A DNA stretch of 64,000 bases from NCBI RefSeq assembly GCF_900637555.1, contig NZ_LR134378.1, positions 568,001-632,000 of the forward strand, given 5' to 3'. Both the position numbers and the translations under genes were made by a program. Below the pieces are notes generated by a model. The model did no database searches, was not told the origin of the DNA, and worked only from the letters and a program-made list of their open reading frames with translations. Shown one piece after another: positions 18,669 through 26,860 of this stretch; within the stretch, counting starts at the first letter, position 1; each line of letters begins with the position of its first letter. This stretch comes from Lautropia mirabilis (lineage in GTDB: Bacteria > Pseudomonadota > Gammaproteobacteria > Burkholderiales > Burkholderiaceae_E).

Positions 18669-19988
18669 ATGGATATCCTCACCCGCCTGTATCGCCTGCC
18701 CACGGGGCGCTTTCACTACACGCTTCTGGGGCTCATCGGCGTCGGCTGGCTGTTCGACGCCATGGACACGGGCCTCGTGTCCTTCGTGCTGCCCACGCTC
18801 AGTCAGCAGTGGCAGCTCACGCCGGCACAGTCGGGGTGGATCGTCAGTGTCGCCTTCGTGGGCATGGCGCTAGGCGCCGTGGCCAGCGGCTGGGCCGCTG
18901 ACCGCTTCGGCCGCCGCAATGTCTTCGTGGGCACCATGGTGCTCTACAGTATCGCCACCGGCCTGTGCGCGCTTTCGCCCAGCCTGCCCGTCCTGCTGTT
19001 CTGCCGATTCTGGGTGGGCTTCGGACTGGGTGGCCAGCTGCCGGTGGCCGTCTCGCTGGTCAGCGAATTTGCGCCCCCCGCAGTGCGCGGCCGGCTGATC
19101 GTGCTGCTGGAAAGTTTCTGGGGCCTGGGCTGGCTGGCCGCCGCGCTGGCCTCGTGGGGCTTCATTCCGCACTTCGGCTGGCACAGTGCATTCTGGATCG
19201 GTGCGCTGCCCATCTTCTACGCCCTCTGGGTCTGGAAAAAGCTGCCTGAATCCGTGCCCTACCTGCTGGCCCGGGGCCGGGTGGACGAGGCCCACGCCCT
19301 GGTCTCGCGCCTTGAAGCCCAGGCCGGCCTGCCCGTCGTGGCAGAAGCTGTCGTGGCCGCCACCGCCACCCATGAGCCCATCCGTTTCGGACAGCTCTGG
19401 AAGCCGCCCTTTGCCCGCCGCACCCTCATGCTGTGGCTGATCTGGTTCGGCATCGTGTTCTCGTACTACGGCATCTTCACCTGGCTGCCCAAGCTGCTGG
19501 TGGAGCAGGGACACACCGTGGTCAAGACCTTCGAGTACATGCTGGTGATGATCCTGGCCCAGCTGCCCGGCTATTTCTCGGCGGCCGTGCTCGTGGAACG
19601 GATCGGCCGCAAGGCCACGCTGGCCTCGTTCCTGTTCGCCTGCGCCGCATGCGCCTGGTTCTTCGGCCAGGCCACCACCCCCACCGCCATCCTGCTGTGG
19701 GGGTCCCTCATGTCCTTCTTCAATCTGGGGGCCTGGGGCGTGCTGTACACCTACACCCCCGAGCTGTACCCGGTTCGATTCCGGGCCTTCGGCTCCGGCT
19801 GGGCAGGCGCGATCGGCCGCATCGGCGGCATCGTGGCACCACTGGCGGTGGCCGCACTGGTGGGCGGCGCCAACGGCTTCGCCCACATCTTCGGCATGTT
19901 CACCGCCGTGCTGCTGGCCGTGGTCGTGACCATTCTGGTGCTGGGCGAAGAGACCCGCGGCCGCTCGCTGGAAGACATCAGCGACTGA
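18669..19988 (+). CDS. niaP: MFS transporter, NiaP-like (probable niacin transporter)
   Basis: A 439-residue 12-segment major facilitator protein. It is very similar in pattern to the Bacillus niacin permease NiaP (YceI): LGLIGVGWLFDAMDTGLVSF, RGRLIVLLESFWGLGWLAAA, and VFSYYGIFTWLPKLL, then the C-terminal stretch GAWGVLYTYTPELYP with FRAFGSG. Typical MFS motifs (GWAADRFGRRNVF) are present. The likely job is uptake of nicotinate or nicotinamide for NAD synthesis; uptake of another aromatic acid is the alternative. The 18-bp inverted repeat just upstream could be the regulatory site, since niacin genes are usually controlled by NAD-sensing repressors. No NAD salvage gene is adjacent. Confidence 0.78.
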   Translation: MDILTRLYRLPTGRFHYTLLGLIGVGWLFDAMDTGLVSFVLPTLSQQWQLTPAQSGWIVSVAFVGMALGAVASGWAADRFGRRNVFVGTMVLYSIATGLCALSPSLPVLLFCRFWVGFGLGGQLPVAVSLVSEFAPPAVRGRLIVLLESFWGLGWLAAALASWGFIPHFGWHSAFWIGALPIFYALWVWKKLPESVPYLLARGRVDEAHALVSRLEAQAGLPVVAEAVVAATATHEPIRFGQLWKPPFARRTLMLWLIWFGIVFSYYGIFTWLPKLLVEQGHTVVKTFEYMLVMILAQLPGYFSAAVLVERIGRKATLASFLFACAACAWFFGQATTPTAILLWGSLMSFFNLGAWGVLYTYTPELYPVRFRAFGSGWAGAIGRIGGIVAPLAVAALVGGANGFAHIFGMFTAVLLAVVVTILVLGEETRGRSLEDISD

Positions 19989-20050
19989 CGCTCATGCATG
20001 CCGCGCATGACGGCATGAGGGCAGCGCCTAACTACAAAAACGCACATTGA

Positions 20051-20071
20051 TACCGGTACGGCGCGCCGGTA
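20051..20071. promoter_or_regulatory. Small inverted repeat in the promoter region of the YeiH-like gene
   Basis: TACCGG and CCGGTA flank a 9-base spacer, between a -35-like TTGATA (20047) and a weak -10-like TAACGT (20070). It could be an operator; support is only positional. Confidence 0.3.
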
Positions 20072-20105
20072 ACGTCCCTGCCATCGCACCCCCAGGGACA
20101 ACATC

Positions 20106-21557
20106 ATGCAACCCCATACCCTGTCCTCTTCGCTGGCCATCGACGCCCCGGGATCCCGGGGCAGCCAGACACGATTCGGTCGCGAATCATATACGCCCAT
20201 CCAGCGCAACCCGGCACCCGCCGACACGCAGCCGCCGGCAGCGCGTCCGCCCTGGTACCGTCAGGAAGACGGCTGGGCCATCTTCATCGGCCTGGGCATG
20301 GTGGCGCTGGCCAGTCTGGCGCTGCTGGCCGGCGAATCCGGTGCGCTCAGGCTCGTCACCGTGAAGTTCGGCAGCTGGCGCACGCCCGGCGAAGGTCTGG
20401 CCGCCCTCGGCAAGGCGCTGCCCTCGCTCATCTACCTGTACGCGCTGCTGCTGGTACCGCTGTCCATCGGCGCCGCCCGCATCGGCTACAACGTCACGAA
20501 ATTCGGCAAGGGCCTGCTGGCGCTGTATGGGCTGGCCGTGCTGGTCACGCTGCTGGCCAGCAACACCTGGTTCAAGGCTGCCCAGCTGGAAGGCCCGCTG
20601 GTGGCTCTCTTCGTCGGCCTGGCCATCGGCAACACCGTTCGTCTTCCCGCCTGGCTGCACGAGGCATTGCGCACCGAATACTTCGTCAAGACCGGCATCG
20701 TGCTGATGGGTGCCACCCTGCCCTTCACGATCATCCTGCAGGCCGGCCCGGCCGCCATCAGCCAGGCGCTCATCGTCTCCTTCATCACCTTCGGCAGCAT
20801 CTATTTCGCCGCGACCCGACTCTTCGGGCTGGATCGCCGTTTCGGTGCCACCCTGGCGGCCGGCGGATCTATCTGCGGCGTCTCCGGCGCCATTGCCATC
20901 GGCGGCGCCTGCCGTGCCCGTCCCCAGCACGTCTCGGTAGCCATCTCGCTCGTCATCGTCTGGGCCGTGGCCATGATCTTCATCCTGCCCTCGGCGGCCC
21001 GTGTGCTGGGTCTTGAACCCGGCATCGCCGGCGCCTGGATCGGCACCTCGGAATTCGCCGATGCTGCCGGCTTTGCCGCCGCCGAAGCCATCGGCCACGA
21101 ATCGGCCGTGCAGGCCTTCACGCTGATGAAGGTGGTGGGCCGTGACATGTTCGTGGGCGTCTGGGCCTTCCTGGTGGCCATCCTGTCGGTCACGGTGTGG
21201 GAACGTCAGTCACGCGACAGCGCCGAGCGCATCGACCGTCGCGAGATCTGGCGGCGCTTCCCGAAATTCATTCTGGGATTCTTCGTGGCCTCACTGCTGA
21301 CCACGGCAGCACTCACGCTGCTGGACGGCGCCCAGGCCACCGCCTACAGCAAGGATGTGCTGGGTACGCTCAAGTCGCTGCGCGGCTGGTTCTTCACCCT
21401 CACCTTCCTGGCCATCGGCCTGACCACGCGTTTCCGGGAACTGACAGCCGTCGGCATCAAGCCCTTCCTGGCCTTTGCCGTGGGCGTGGCCATCAACGTG
21501 CCGGTGGGCTACTTCCTGTCGGTCCACGTGTTTGCCGACTTCTGGAACGCGCTCTGA
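20106..21557 (+). CDS. yeiH: YeiH/UPF0324 family putative sulfate exporter
   Basis: A 483-residue polytopic membrane protein. About 55 hydrophilic residues at the N-terminus precede ten or so membrane segments. Family stretches are KTGIVLMGATLPFTIILQ, GGSICGVSGAIAIGGACRA, GTSEFADAAGFAAAEAIG and the C-terminal FFTLTFLAIGLTTRFREL. UPF0324/YeiH proteins are annotated as putative sulfate exporters because some sit beside sulfur genes, but transport has not been firmly shown for most. The long N-terminal tail is more than the family normally has. A short ORF follows after two bases and is probably co-translated. Confidence 0.85.
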   Translation: MQPHTLSSSLAIDAPGSRGSQTRFGRESYTPIQRNPAPADTQPPAARPPWYRQEDGWAIFIGLGMVALASLALLAGESGALRLVTVKFGSWRTPGEGLAALGKALPSLIYLYALLLVPLSIGAARIGYNVTKFGKGLLALYGLAVLVTLLASNTWFKAAQLEGPLVALFVGLAIGNTVRLPAWLHEALRTEYFVKTGIVLMGATLPFTIILQAGPAAISQALIVSFITFGSIYFAATRLFGLDRRFGATLAAGGSICGVSGAIAIGGACRARPQHVSVAISLVIVWAVAMIFILPSAARVLGLEPGIAGAWIGTSEFADAAGFAAAEAIGHESAVQAFTLMKVVGRDMFVGVWAFLVAILSVTVWERQSRDSAERIDRREIWRRFPKFILGFFVASLLTTAALTLLDGAQATAYSKDVLGTLKSLRGWFFTLTFLAIGLTTRFRELTAVGIKPFLAFAVGVAINVPVGYFLSVHVFADFWNAL

Positions 21558-21559
21558 TC

Positions 21560-21832
21560 ATGAACACCACGCTCGTCAACCTGCGCACCACCGTCAACAG
21601 CGCCACTCATGAGGGCCACCGCGACCTGCTGCTGCAGGCCGCGCTGCTGGCCCAGGGGTTTGCCATCGACACCGAGCAGACCGGCCGCAAGGCCAGCCAG
21701 AAGCCCCGCTGGCGCGCCACCTCGCACGACATCGACGCCCAGGACATCAAGCACCATCTGCAGGAGCTGGGCTTTGCCGACCACGAGTTCCAGATCCGGA
21801 TGGAATTCCAGCGCGCCTGGGGCTGCCTGTAA
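21560..21832 (+). CDS. Small conserved-looking protein downstream of yeiH
   Basis: A 90-residue cytoplasmic protein without a signal peptide or membrane segment. Its start lies two bases after the yeiH stop (TGATCATG), so translation is probably coupled. The middle (SQKPRWRATSHDIDAQDIKHH) and the end (DHEFQIRMEFQRAWGCL) look like a compact alpha/beta domain. I do not recognise the family. Third codon positions are G/C-rich as in its neighbours, which supports real coding. A role linked to the exporter is plausible but is inference from position only. Confidence 0.65.
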   Translation: MNTTLVNLRTTVNSATHEGHRDLLLQAALLAQGFAIDTEQTGRKASQKPRWRATSHDIDAQDIKHHLQELGFADHEFQIRMEFQRAWGCL

Positions 21833-21967
21833 CGCTGAGATTGGCCTTGACGGCGGCTCAGGTATAGGCCGTTCCATTCGTGTCATATGGTTAAACTGGC
21901 GCGACGCATCGCGCTGCCTGACACGCTGCTGTCCGAGATTCCATCGCCTTGAACGAGGAGCCGCATC

Positions 21968-23380
21968 ATGACCGCATCCACCTCCCGACCCATCATCGGC
22001 CGCATCCTGCACCTGGGGCTCAGCAACTTCCACCGCGCCCACCAAGTGGTCTACCTGCAGCGCCTGAAGGATCAGGGCGAGACCGGCTGGCAGCTGGCCG
22101 GCACCAACATCCGTCCCGACGCCAACCCGCTGCTGGAGGCCCTGGCCGCCCAGGACGGCAATTTCACGCTGGAAACCATCGATCCGCACGGCAAGGTGGA
22201 ATACCACTGGATCACGGCCATCGACCAGGTGATTCCCTACGATGCCAGCCTGAAGACCATCACCGAACTGGCCACCGATCCGATCACCCGCATCATCTCC
22301 TTCACCGTCACCGAAGCCGGCTACTACCTGCTGGAAAACGGCGATCTGGACACCAGCTTCCCCGACCTGAAGGCCGACCTGGAGCGCGTGAAGAAAGGCG
22401 AACCGGGCCAGACGCTGTACGGCGCCCTCATCACGCTGCTGCGCGCCCGCAAGCAGGCCGGTGGCGGCCCCATCACGCTGCAGAACTGCGACAACCTGCG
22501 CCACAACGGTGATCGGGTGCGGGGTGGCCTGCGGGACTTCGCCCAGAAGATCGGTGACACCGACATCCTGACCTGGATCGATGCCAACGTGCGCTTCCCC
22601 AACGCCATGGTCGACCGCATCACGCCACGTCCGCCGGCCGAGCTGAAGGCACGCGTCAAGGCCGCCACCGGACGCGACGACAACGCCGCGCTGGGCTCCG
22701 AGAGCTATCTGCAATGGGTCATCGAGGACAATTTCGCTGCCGGCCGCCCTGCCTGGGAAAAGGTAGGCGCCGAACTGGTTGCCTCCGTTGATCCCTACGA
22801 GGAAGCGAAGATCCGTCTGCTCAATGCCACCCACAGCTGCATTGCCTGGGGCGGAACACTGCGCGGGCACGCGTACATCCATGAAGGGGCCCGTGATGCG
22901 GTGGTGCGCAAGCTGGCCTACGACTACGCCACCGACGACGTGATTCCCTGCCTGTCGGGCCCCGAGAATCCCGTCGATCTGCCGGCCTACCGCGACATGG
23001 TGCTGGAGCGCTTCGGCAACGATGCCATCCGTGACACCAACCAGCGCGTCACCGCCGACAGCTTCTCGAAGATCCCGGGCTTCATCCTGCCCACCATCCG
23101 CGACCGGCTGGCCCGCAACGAGAGCATCGATTCGGTGGCGGTGCTGCCCGCCCTCTTCCTGGAGTTCCTGAAGCGCTGGCATGCAGAGAAACTGCCCTTC
23201 CAGTACCACGACCAGAGCATGGACCCGAAGGCGGCGCACGCCATCGTGCAGGCTGAAGACCCGGTGAAGGCCCTGTGTGCCGACCGCGTGCTGTGGCAGG
23301 AACTGGCCGGCGACGCCCGCCTGGAAGCTGCCGTGCGCAAGGCATTGGCACGTGTCCAGAAGGATGTGATTCCAGGCTGA
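21968..23380 (+). CDS. dalD: D-arabinitol 4-dehydrogenase (mannitol dehydrogenase family)
   Basis: A 470-residue NAD-dependent long-chain polyol dehydrogenase. It parallels Klebsiella DalD along its whole length: LHLGLSNFHRAHQVVYLQRL, then IISFTVTEAGYYLLENG, NCDNLRHNGDRV, FPNAMVDRITPRP, and the C-terminal NATHSCIAWGGTLRGHAYIH and TNQRVTADSFSKIP. The expected reaction is oxidation of D-arabinitol to D-xylulose. Mannitol or fructuronate activity is the main alternative within the family, but the match to DalD is closer. No xylulokinase or arabinitol transporter is adjacent, so it stands alone in its transcript. A terminator follows at 23472. Confidence 0.88.
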   Translation: MTASTSRPIIGRILHLGLSNFHRAHQVVYLQRLKDQGETGWQLAGTNIRPDANPLLEALAAQDGNFTLETIDPHGKVEYHWITAIDQVIPYDASLKTITELATDPITRIISFTVTEAGYYLLENGDLDTSFPDLKADLERVKKGEPGQTLYGALITLLRARKQAGGGPITLQNCDNLRHNGDRVRGGLRDFAQKIGDTDILTWIDANVRFPNAMVDRITPRPPAELKARVKAATGRDDNAALGSESYLQWVIEDNFAAGRPAWEKVGAELVASVDPYEEAKIRLLNATHSCIAWGGTLRGHAYIHEGARDAVVRKLAYDYATDDVIPCLSGPENPVDLPAYRDMVLERFGNDAIRDTNQRVTADSFSKIPGFILPTIRDRLARNESIDSVAVLPALFLEFLKRWHAEKLPFQYHDQSMDPKAAHAIVQAEDPVKALCADRVLWQELAGDARLEAAVRKALARVQKDVIPG

Positions 23381-23471
23381 TACCCAGACAGAACGCACCA
23401 TGGTGTGCCGCATGGCGCGCAGCCGACAGACTGCCTTCTTTTCGACAGTCTGCTGATTTGCAAGCCTGAAG

Positions 23472-23509
23472 AAACCGGCCCCGGTCATTTCCCGGGAGCC
23501 GGTTTTTTT
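23472..23509 (+). terminator. Rho-independent terminator of dalD
   Basis: AAACCGGC (23472-23479) pairs with GCCGGTTT (23498-23505), with inner CCGG/CCGGG pairing, and runs into seven T. Confidence 0.9.
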
Positions 23510-23636
23510 ATCGGCACGCCGTCATCCAGGCTTCCACAGATGGCTCCAGACAACAGGAACCGGCTGCATGCAGCACTGTCAAGTCTGTGCGTACTACCCA
23601 ATTTCGTGGGGAGTGCCGATGTCCGGATGCAATTCT

Positions 23637-23654
23637 TTGCAACCATCGTTGCAA
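23637..23654. promoter_or_regulatory. TTGCAAC-N4-GTTGCAA inverted repeat
   Basis: A perfect 7-bp inverted repeat with a 4-base spacer, about 260 bases upstream of the lipoprotein start. The shape suits a small dimeric DNA-binding protein. No regulator can be named. Confidence 0.35.
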
Positions 23655-23915
23655 GGCATGACCAACAATCTGCCGTCCTCCAGGCAGACATCATGCAGGT
23701 TCTCGAACATGTGAAATACATTCAGGCCCATTCGTGCAAGCGCGCACACGGAACGTATGCGTGCACACACATGCCTGAATGAAAACGTTGTCCGATAAAT
23801 ACATCAAGCCTTTCCGTGTTCTACGAAGTGCCCGGACGCATCGCTCTACAGTGACCTTCGGCGCTGGCGACCTTCCGCCAGGCTCCATATCGTTAACAGC
23901 CGCCAAGGATCACTC

Positions 23916-26180
23916 ATGTCCATACGCACATTCCTTCCATCTTCGCCCAGCTCTGCTTCTCCCGGTACGCCTCACGAATGCTTCCACACGCCCATCACGT
24001 CGCCTGCACGCCGTCACCCCGGTCGCCCTCTGGCGCTGCTGATGATGCTGTCCCTGGCTGCCTGCGGCGGCAGCGGATCGGGTGATGCCGGACAGCCTGC
24101 CCAGCTGACACAGAAAGCCGACACGGCTGTTCTTTCCAGCAGCCCGGGAAGCAATACCTCAAGCAGCGAGAACACCCGCCCAGCTAGTGACGCTGCCGGC
24201 AACGCCGCCCCCGCGGCCGATCCCTCGACGAACAGCACGCCCACCACGATCGCCTCCGAAGCAGGGGCCGTGACTGCCGCCACGCCATCGACCAACGCCG
24301 CTGCAATCGGAACCCCCGCTGCCGGCACGCCGTCCACCCAAACCTCCGCGACAGAGACCACGGGTGCCAACACACCATCGGCCAGCACCACGGCAACCGA
24401 GACTGCCGCTGGCGCTACAACCGCTGCCCCAGGAACCACCCCAACGCCGGCAAACGACACGGCAGCAGCCACCCAGGACGCAGCGCCAGCCGCTGCAACA
24501 CCGGCTGCAACACCTGCCGCAACACCCGCGGCAACACCTGCTGCAACACCTGCTGCGGCGCCCGCCGCTGCACTGGGCGAACTGGTCGACGACCGAGAAA
24601 TTCGCTCGGACGTGGTCCTGGCAGCCCTGCTGGACCATGCAGCCACCAAGGACCAGGCCCCTGCCACGGATGCGACCCGCGAGCTGATTCCGACGGAAAA
24701 GGGTGGCATTGAACTCACGAAACCCAAACTGGCCGGCGAGGCCCCGCAGCCCCTGCTGAAGCTGGATGTGGGCATTCAGCCGTCGACCGACAGTGCATTC
24801 CAGCAGCCGTACACCTATCGTGCACATGCTGAAGCCCAGCCTGGCCAGACCGGCAAGGCCGCTTTCAACGCTGTGACCTGGGAGCTGGGCCTGTCCAGTG
24901 ACCAGGCTGCCGCCGGCCAGGCACTGACAATCGGCAATATCCTGCGATTCACGCAGGCGGGTCTCAACGAGGGGAAACCCCTCGTGTTCCGTGCCGTGAG
25001 CCCTGGGGGTCAACCGGACAACTCCGTCACGCAGCTGTCGGCAGAGAAGCGGATCTACCGCGACGGAAGTTTCAAGACATGGGAGACCGAAGACCGGGCG
25101 TATGTCGCCGAACTGGACATGAGTCTTCTTGATGGGCCGAACACCTTCCTGCTGACGCTGAATGTCTTCAAGGCAGGCGGTTCGGAATCCATGGAGATCC
25201 GCAGCGCGTGGCGCATTCCGGCAAACTGGAAATCCGGCGATGCGCTCGTCAAGCTGGGCGAGCAGGTGGTTCATGAAACACGCGAGCCGGCATACAACGG
25301 CGATGGCGTCATTTCCGGCACATCCAGCAGCACCGACACCTGGAGCACCGCCAACTACCGCGCCGAAGGGATTGTCGACGGAACCACGGATGTACCGATG
25401 AACGAACGAGGCATCAGTGGTGCACTGCTGTCTGCCTCCTTCGACTCCCTGCCAGACGAGGACTTCGGCTTCAATGATGACAATGGTCGTCTGAAGGCTG
25501 CCAGCAGCCCCACCGGCGCCTTCATCGAGAAGGCCCCTGATCCGGACAGCCTCAAGCTCTGGGAGAACAGCCAGGCCGATAATTTCGGCCCCCGTCCCGC
25601 CCCCGACAACTATGTCCCCGCAGAAGGAACCTATTATCACGAACTGAAAGCAGGCATTAATAACTGGTACAACGCGACACCCTCATTCGAGCACCTGGAG
25701 ATGTCGCTGAAGCTACGCGCCGGCACGCAAAGCGGCAAGCAGGTGGTCTTCCTGCCCAACGAACTGAAGACAGACATCTATGTCCCGCCCGCGGACAACC
25801 CCAACGACCACAGCCCCAGCAATAGCATCGAGGGCTTGCTGGCCTCGGTTGACGGTCAGAAGGGCTTCCACCATGACTCGCTGGTTCCCTTCGGGACATT
25901 GATGACCTGGCAGGGCCAGAAGGATGGCAAACCGCTGACCGTGAAGATGTCCCTGAAACCCGGTCCCGAGGCCAATCAGGTGACTCGCTGCTGGACGGCA
26001 GCCCTGCCCAGCCGTACCCGTGACCTGAACCGCGATATCTGCTCGACTTTCGTGGTGCCTTCCGGATGGCAGCATGGCCAGGCCCTGGAACGCGTGAGTA
26101 GCTATGTGACGGATACGCGCCCCGGCGACAACGGCCAGCCGGTGACACGCACCTGGCGCAGCAATCCGGCCGCGAAGTAA
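23916..26180 (+). CDS. Large Thr/Ala-rich lipoprotein of unknown function
   Basis: A 754-residue protein starting at ATG 23916, with AAGGA 8 bases before it. A lipobox LSLAAC with Cys50 follows a hydrophobic stretch; the N-terminal tail before it is unusually long (~38 residues). From about 51 to 225 the chain is a low-complexity Ala/Thr/Ser/Pro linker that ends in four to five PAAT repeats. The C-terminal ~530 residues are ordinary globular sequence (for example FRAVSPGGQPDNSVTQL, WSTANYRAEGIVDGTTDV) rich in Asp, Trp and Tyr. I do not recognise the fold. The layout, with a lipid anchor, a flexible stalk and a globular head, suggests a surface-exposed outer-membrane lipoprotein. It is a single-gene transcript. 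Confidence 0.75.
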   Translation: MSIRTFLPSSPSSASPGTPHECFHTPITSPARRHPGRPLALLMMLSLAACGGSGSGDAGQPAQLTQKADTAVLSSSPGSNTSSSENTRPASDAAGNAAPAADPSTNSTPTTIASEAGAVTAATPSTNAAAIGTPAAGTPSTQTSATETTGANTPSASTTATETAAGATTAAPGTTPTPANDTAAATQDAAPAAATPAATPAATPAATPAATPAAAPAAALGELVDDREIRSDVVLAALLDHAATKDQAPATDATRELIPTEKGGIELTKPKLAGEAPQPLLKLDVGIQPSTDSAFQQPYTYRAHAEAQPGQTGKAAFNAVTWELGLSSDQAAAGQALTIGNILRFTQAGLNEGKPLVFRAVSPGGQPDNSVTQLSAEKRIYRDGSFKTWETEDRAYVAELDMSLLDGPNTFLLTLNVFKAGGSESMEIRSAWRIPANWKSGDALVKLGEQVVHETREPAYNGDGVISGTSSSTDTWSTANYRAEGIVDGTTDVPMNERGISGALLSASFDSLPDEDFGFNDDNGRLKAASSPTGAFIEKAPDPDSLKLWENSQADNFGPRPAPDNYVPAEGTYYHELKAGINNWYNATPSFEHLEMSLKLRAGTQSGKQVVFLPNELKTDIYVPPADNPNDHSPSNSIEGLLASVDGQKGFHHDSLVPFGTLMTWQGQKDGKPLTVKMSLKPGPEANQVTRCWTAALPSRTRDLNRDICSTFVVPSGWQHGQALERVSSYVTDTRPGDNGQPVTRTWRSNPAAK
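24480..24572 (+). repeat. 12-bp tandem repeat coding for PAAT units
   Basis: About six to seven imperfect 12-base units (type GCAACACCTGCC) in phase with the reading frame of the large lipoprotein. In-frame repeats of this kind can change copy number without breaking the gene, so stalk length may vary between strains. Confidence 0.75.
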
Positions 26181-26860
26181 GTGATTTACATACGGCAAAA
26201 ACGCCGGTCATGGGGGCGGGCCTTTAGCCGCTGGCCCCCACCGGGTCGCCCCCTTGCTGCACTCCCCCACGTCATCAACTTGGCATGCAGCGCTGCCTTC
26301 ACCAAACAGGCTGTAACCCATGCGCACGACACGACAGCGGTACAGACTGGAATTCTCCGATCAGTCATCGTAAGCATTCGGCCGCGCGGAGGCGGCGGCC
26401 TGGGCCGACGTGTTCTTTTGCATAGGCACGGCGCCATTCACATCCGGATCGGACCGATAGACATCGTACTGGGCGCTGTCCACAGTCGGCGACTGCGTCT
26501 TCATGACGGAACCGCCGGCCTGGCGATAGGCAGCAGCGTCACCCCCATCACCCGCCTCGCCACATCCCGGAAGAGAGCAGCGCCGGATCGAGCTGGGCCA
26601 TCTATCGGATCCGCTCCTATCCAGCCCGATCGGCCCCAGCGCACCGTCACCTCACCGCGCGTACTGGCCGTGTTCGACTGGATGACGGAGATACTGCGGG
26701 AGGAGTACGGCGCGTGAAGCAAAGCCCCGATCTTGTGGAGCAAGGCTGACGCCGTACGCGGTAGACGGTGGGAGTTCTCAAGGTACCAGCCAGATTGACA
26801 TGGGTGTACACATTGAGATGTATCCGGCAGATCTGTTGATGGCGCAGTATCTGCGACATT
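26181..26860. other. 680-base region with no intact gene
   Basis: Between the lipoprotein gene and the LysR gene. I see no complete gene with start, ribosome binding site and convincing codon use on either strand. The minus strand around 26361-26600 retains a short, strongly protein-like frame, described separately. A 178-codon plus-strand frame (26181-26717) looks like chance, with Arg/Pro-rich sequence and no ribosome binding site. Confidence 0.5.
26361..26504 (-). CDS. Possible small protein, perhaps the remnant of a small lipoprotein
   Basis: Reading the minus strand from ATG 26504 gives 47 residues (MKTQSPTVDSAQYDVYRSDP ... ARPNAYDD) with the G/C-ending codon use of real genes. The same frame is open further upstream through AYRQAGGSV and CGEAGDGGDAA. 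There a Cys at 26562-26564 preceded by SLPG looks like the end of a lipobox, but no hydrophobic signal peptide or start codon with a ribosome binding site is found in frame. An AGGAG sits before an ATG in another frame at about 26603, so a frameshift may have broken the original gene. Function unknown; it could also be chance. Confidence 0.3.
   Translation of the reverse strand: MKTQSPTVDSAQYDVYRSDPDVNGAVPMQKNTSAQAAASARPNAYDD

Larger units (their letters stand above)
23381..23915. other. Long intergenic region upstream of the large lipoprotein gene
   Basis: No gene is visible in 535 bases. It holds an inverted repeat CAGACTG/CAGTCTG (23427-23452), the dalD terminator (23472-23509), and a TTGCAAC/GTTGCAA inverted repeat (23637-23654). 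The part after 23510 is AT-richer than the genes. Confidence 0.5.

Noticed and set aside
19771-19785. GGTTCGATTCC, a perfect tRNA T-arm-like string flanked by CCGGG
   Set aside because: It lies inside the conserved coding sequence of the NiaP-like transporter (YPVRFRAFG), and no acceptor, D or anticodon arms can be folded around it.
19997-20017. CATGCCG/CGGCATG hairpin after the NiaP-like gene
   Set aside because: It could be a weak terminator, but there is no T run after it and the repeat is only 7 bp, so I did not list it as a feature.
24480-24572. Short regular repeats that might suggest a CRISPR array
   Set aside because: The units are 12 bases, contiguous, in phase with a reading frame and have no spacers. 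They are coding repeats for PAAT.
26181-26717. A 178-codon plus-strand open frame after the large lipoprotein gene
   Set aside because: Its start has no ribosome binding site, the product is Arg/Pro-rich and without any recognisable motif, and the better coding signal is on the other strand.
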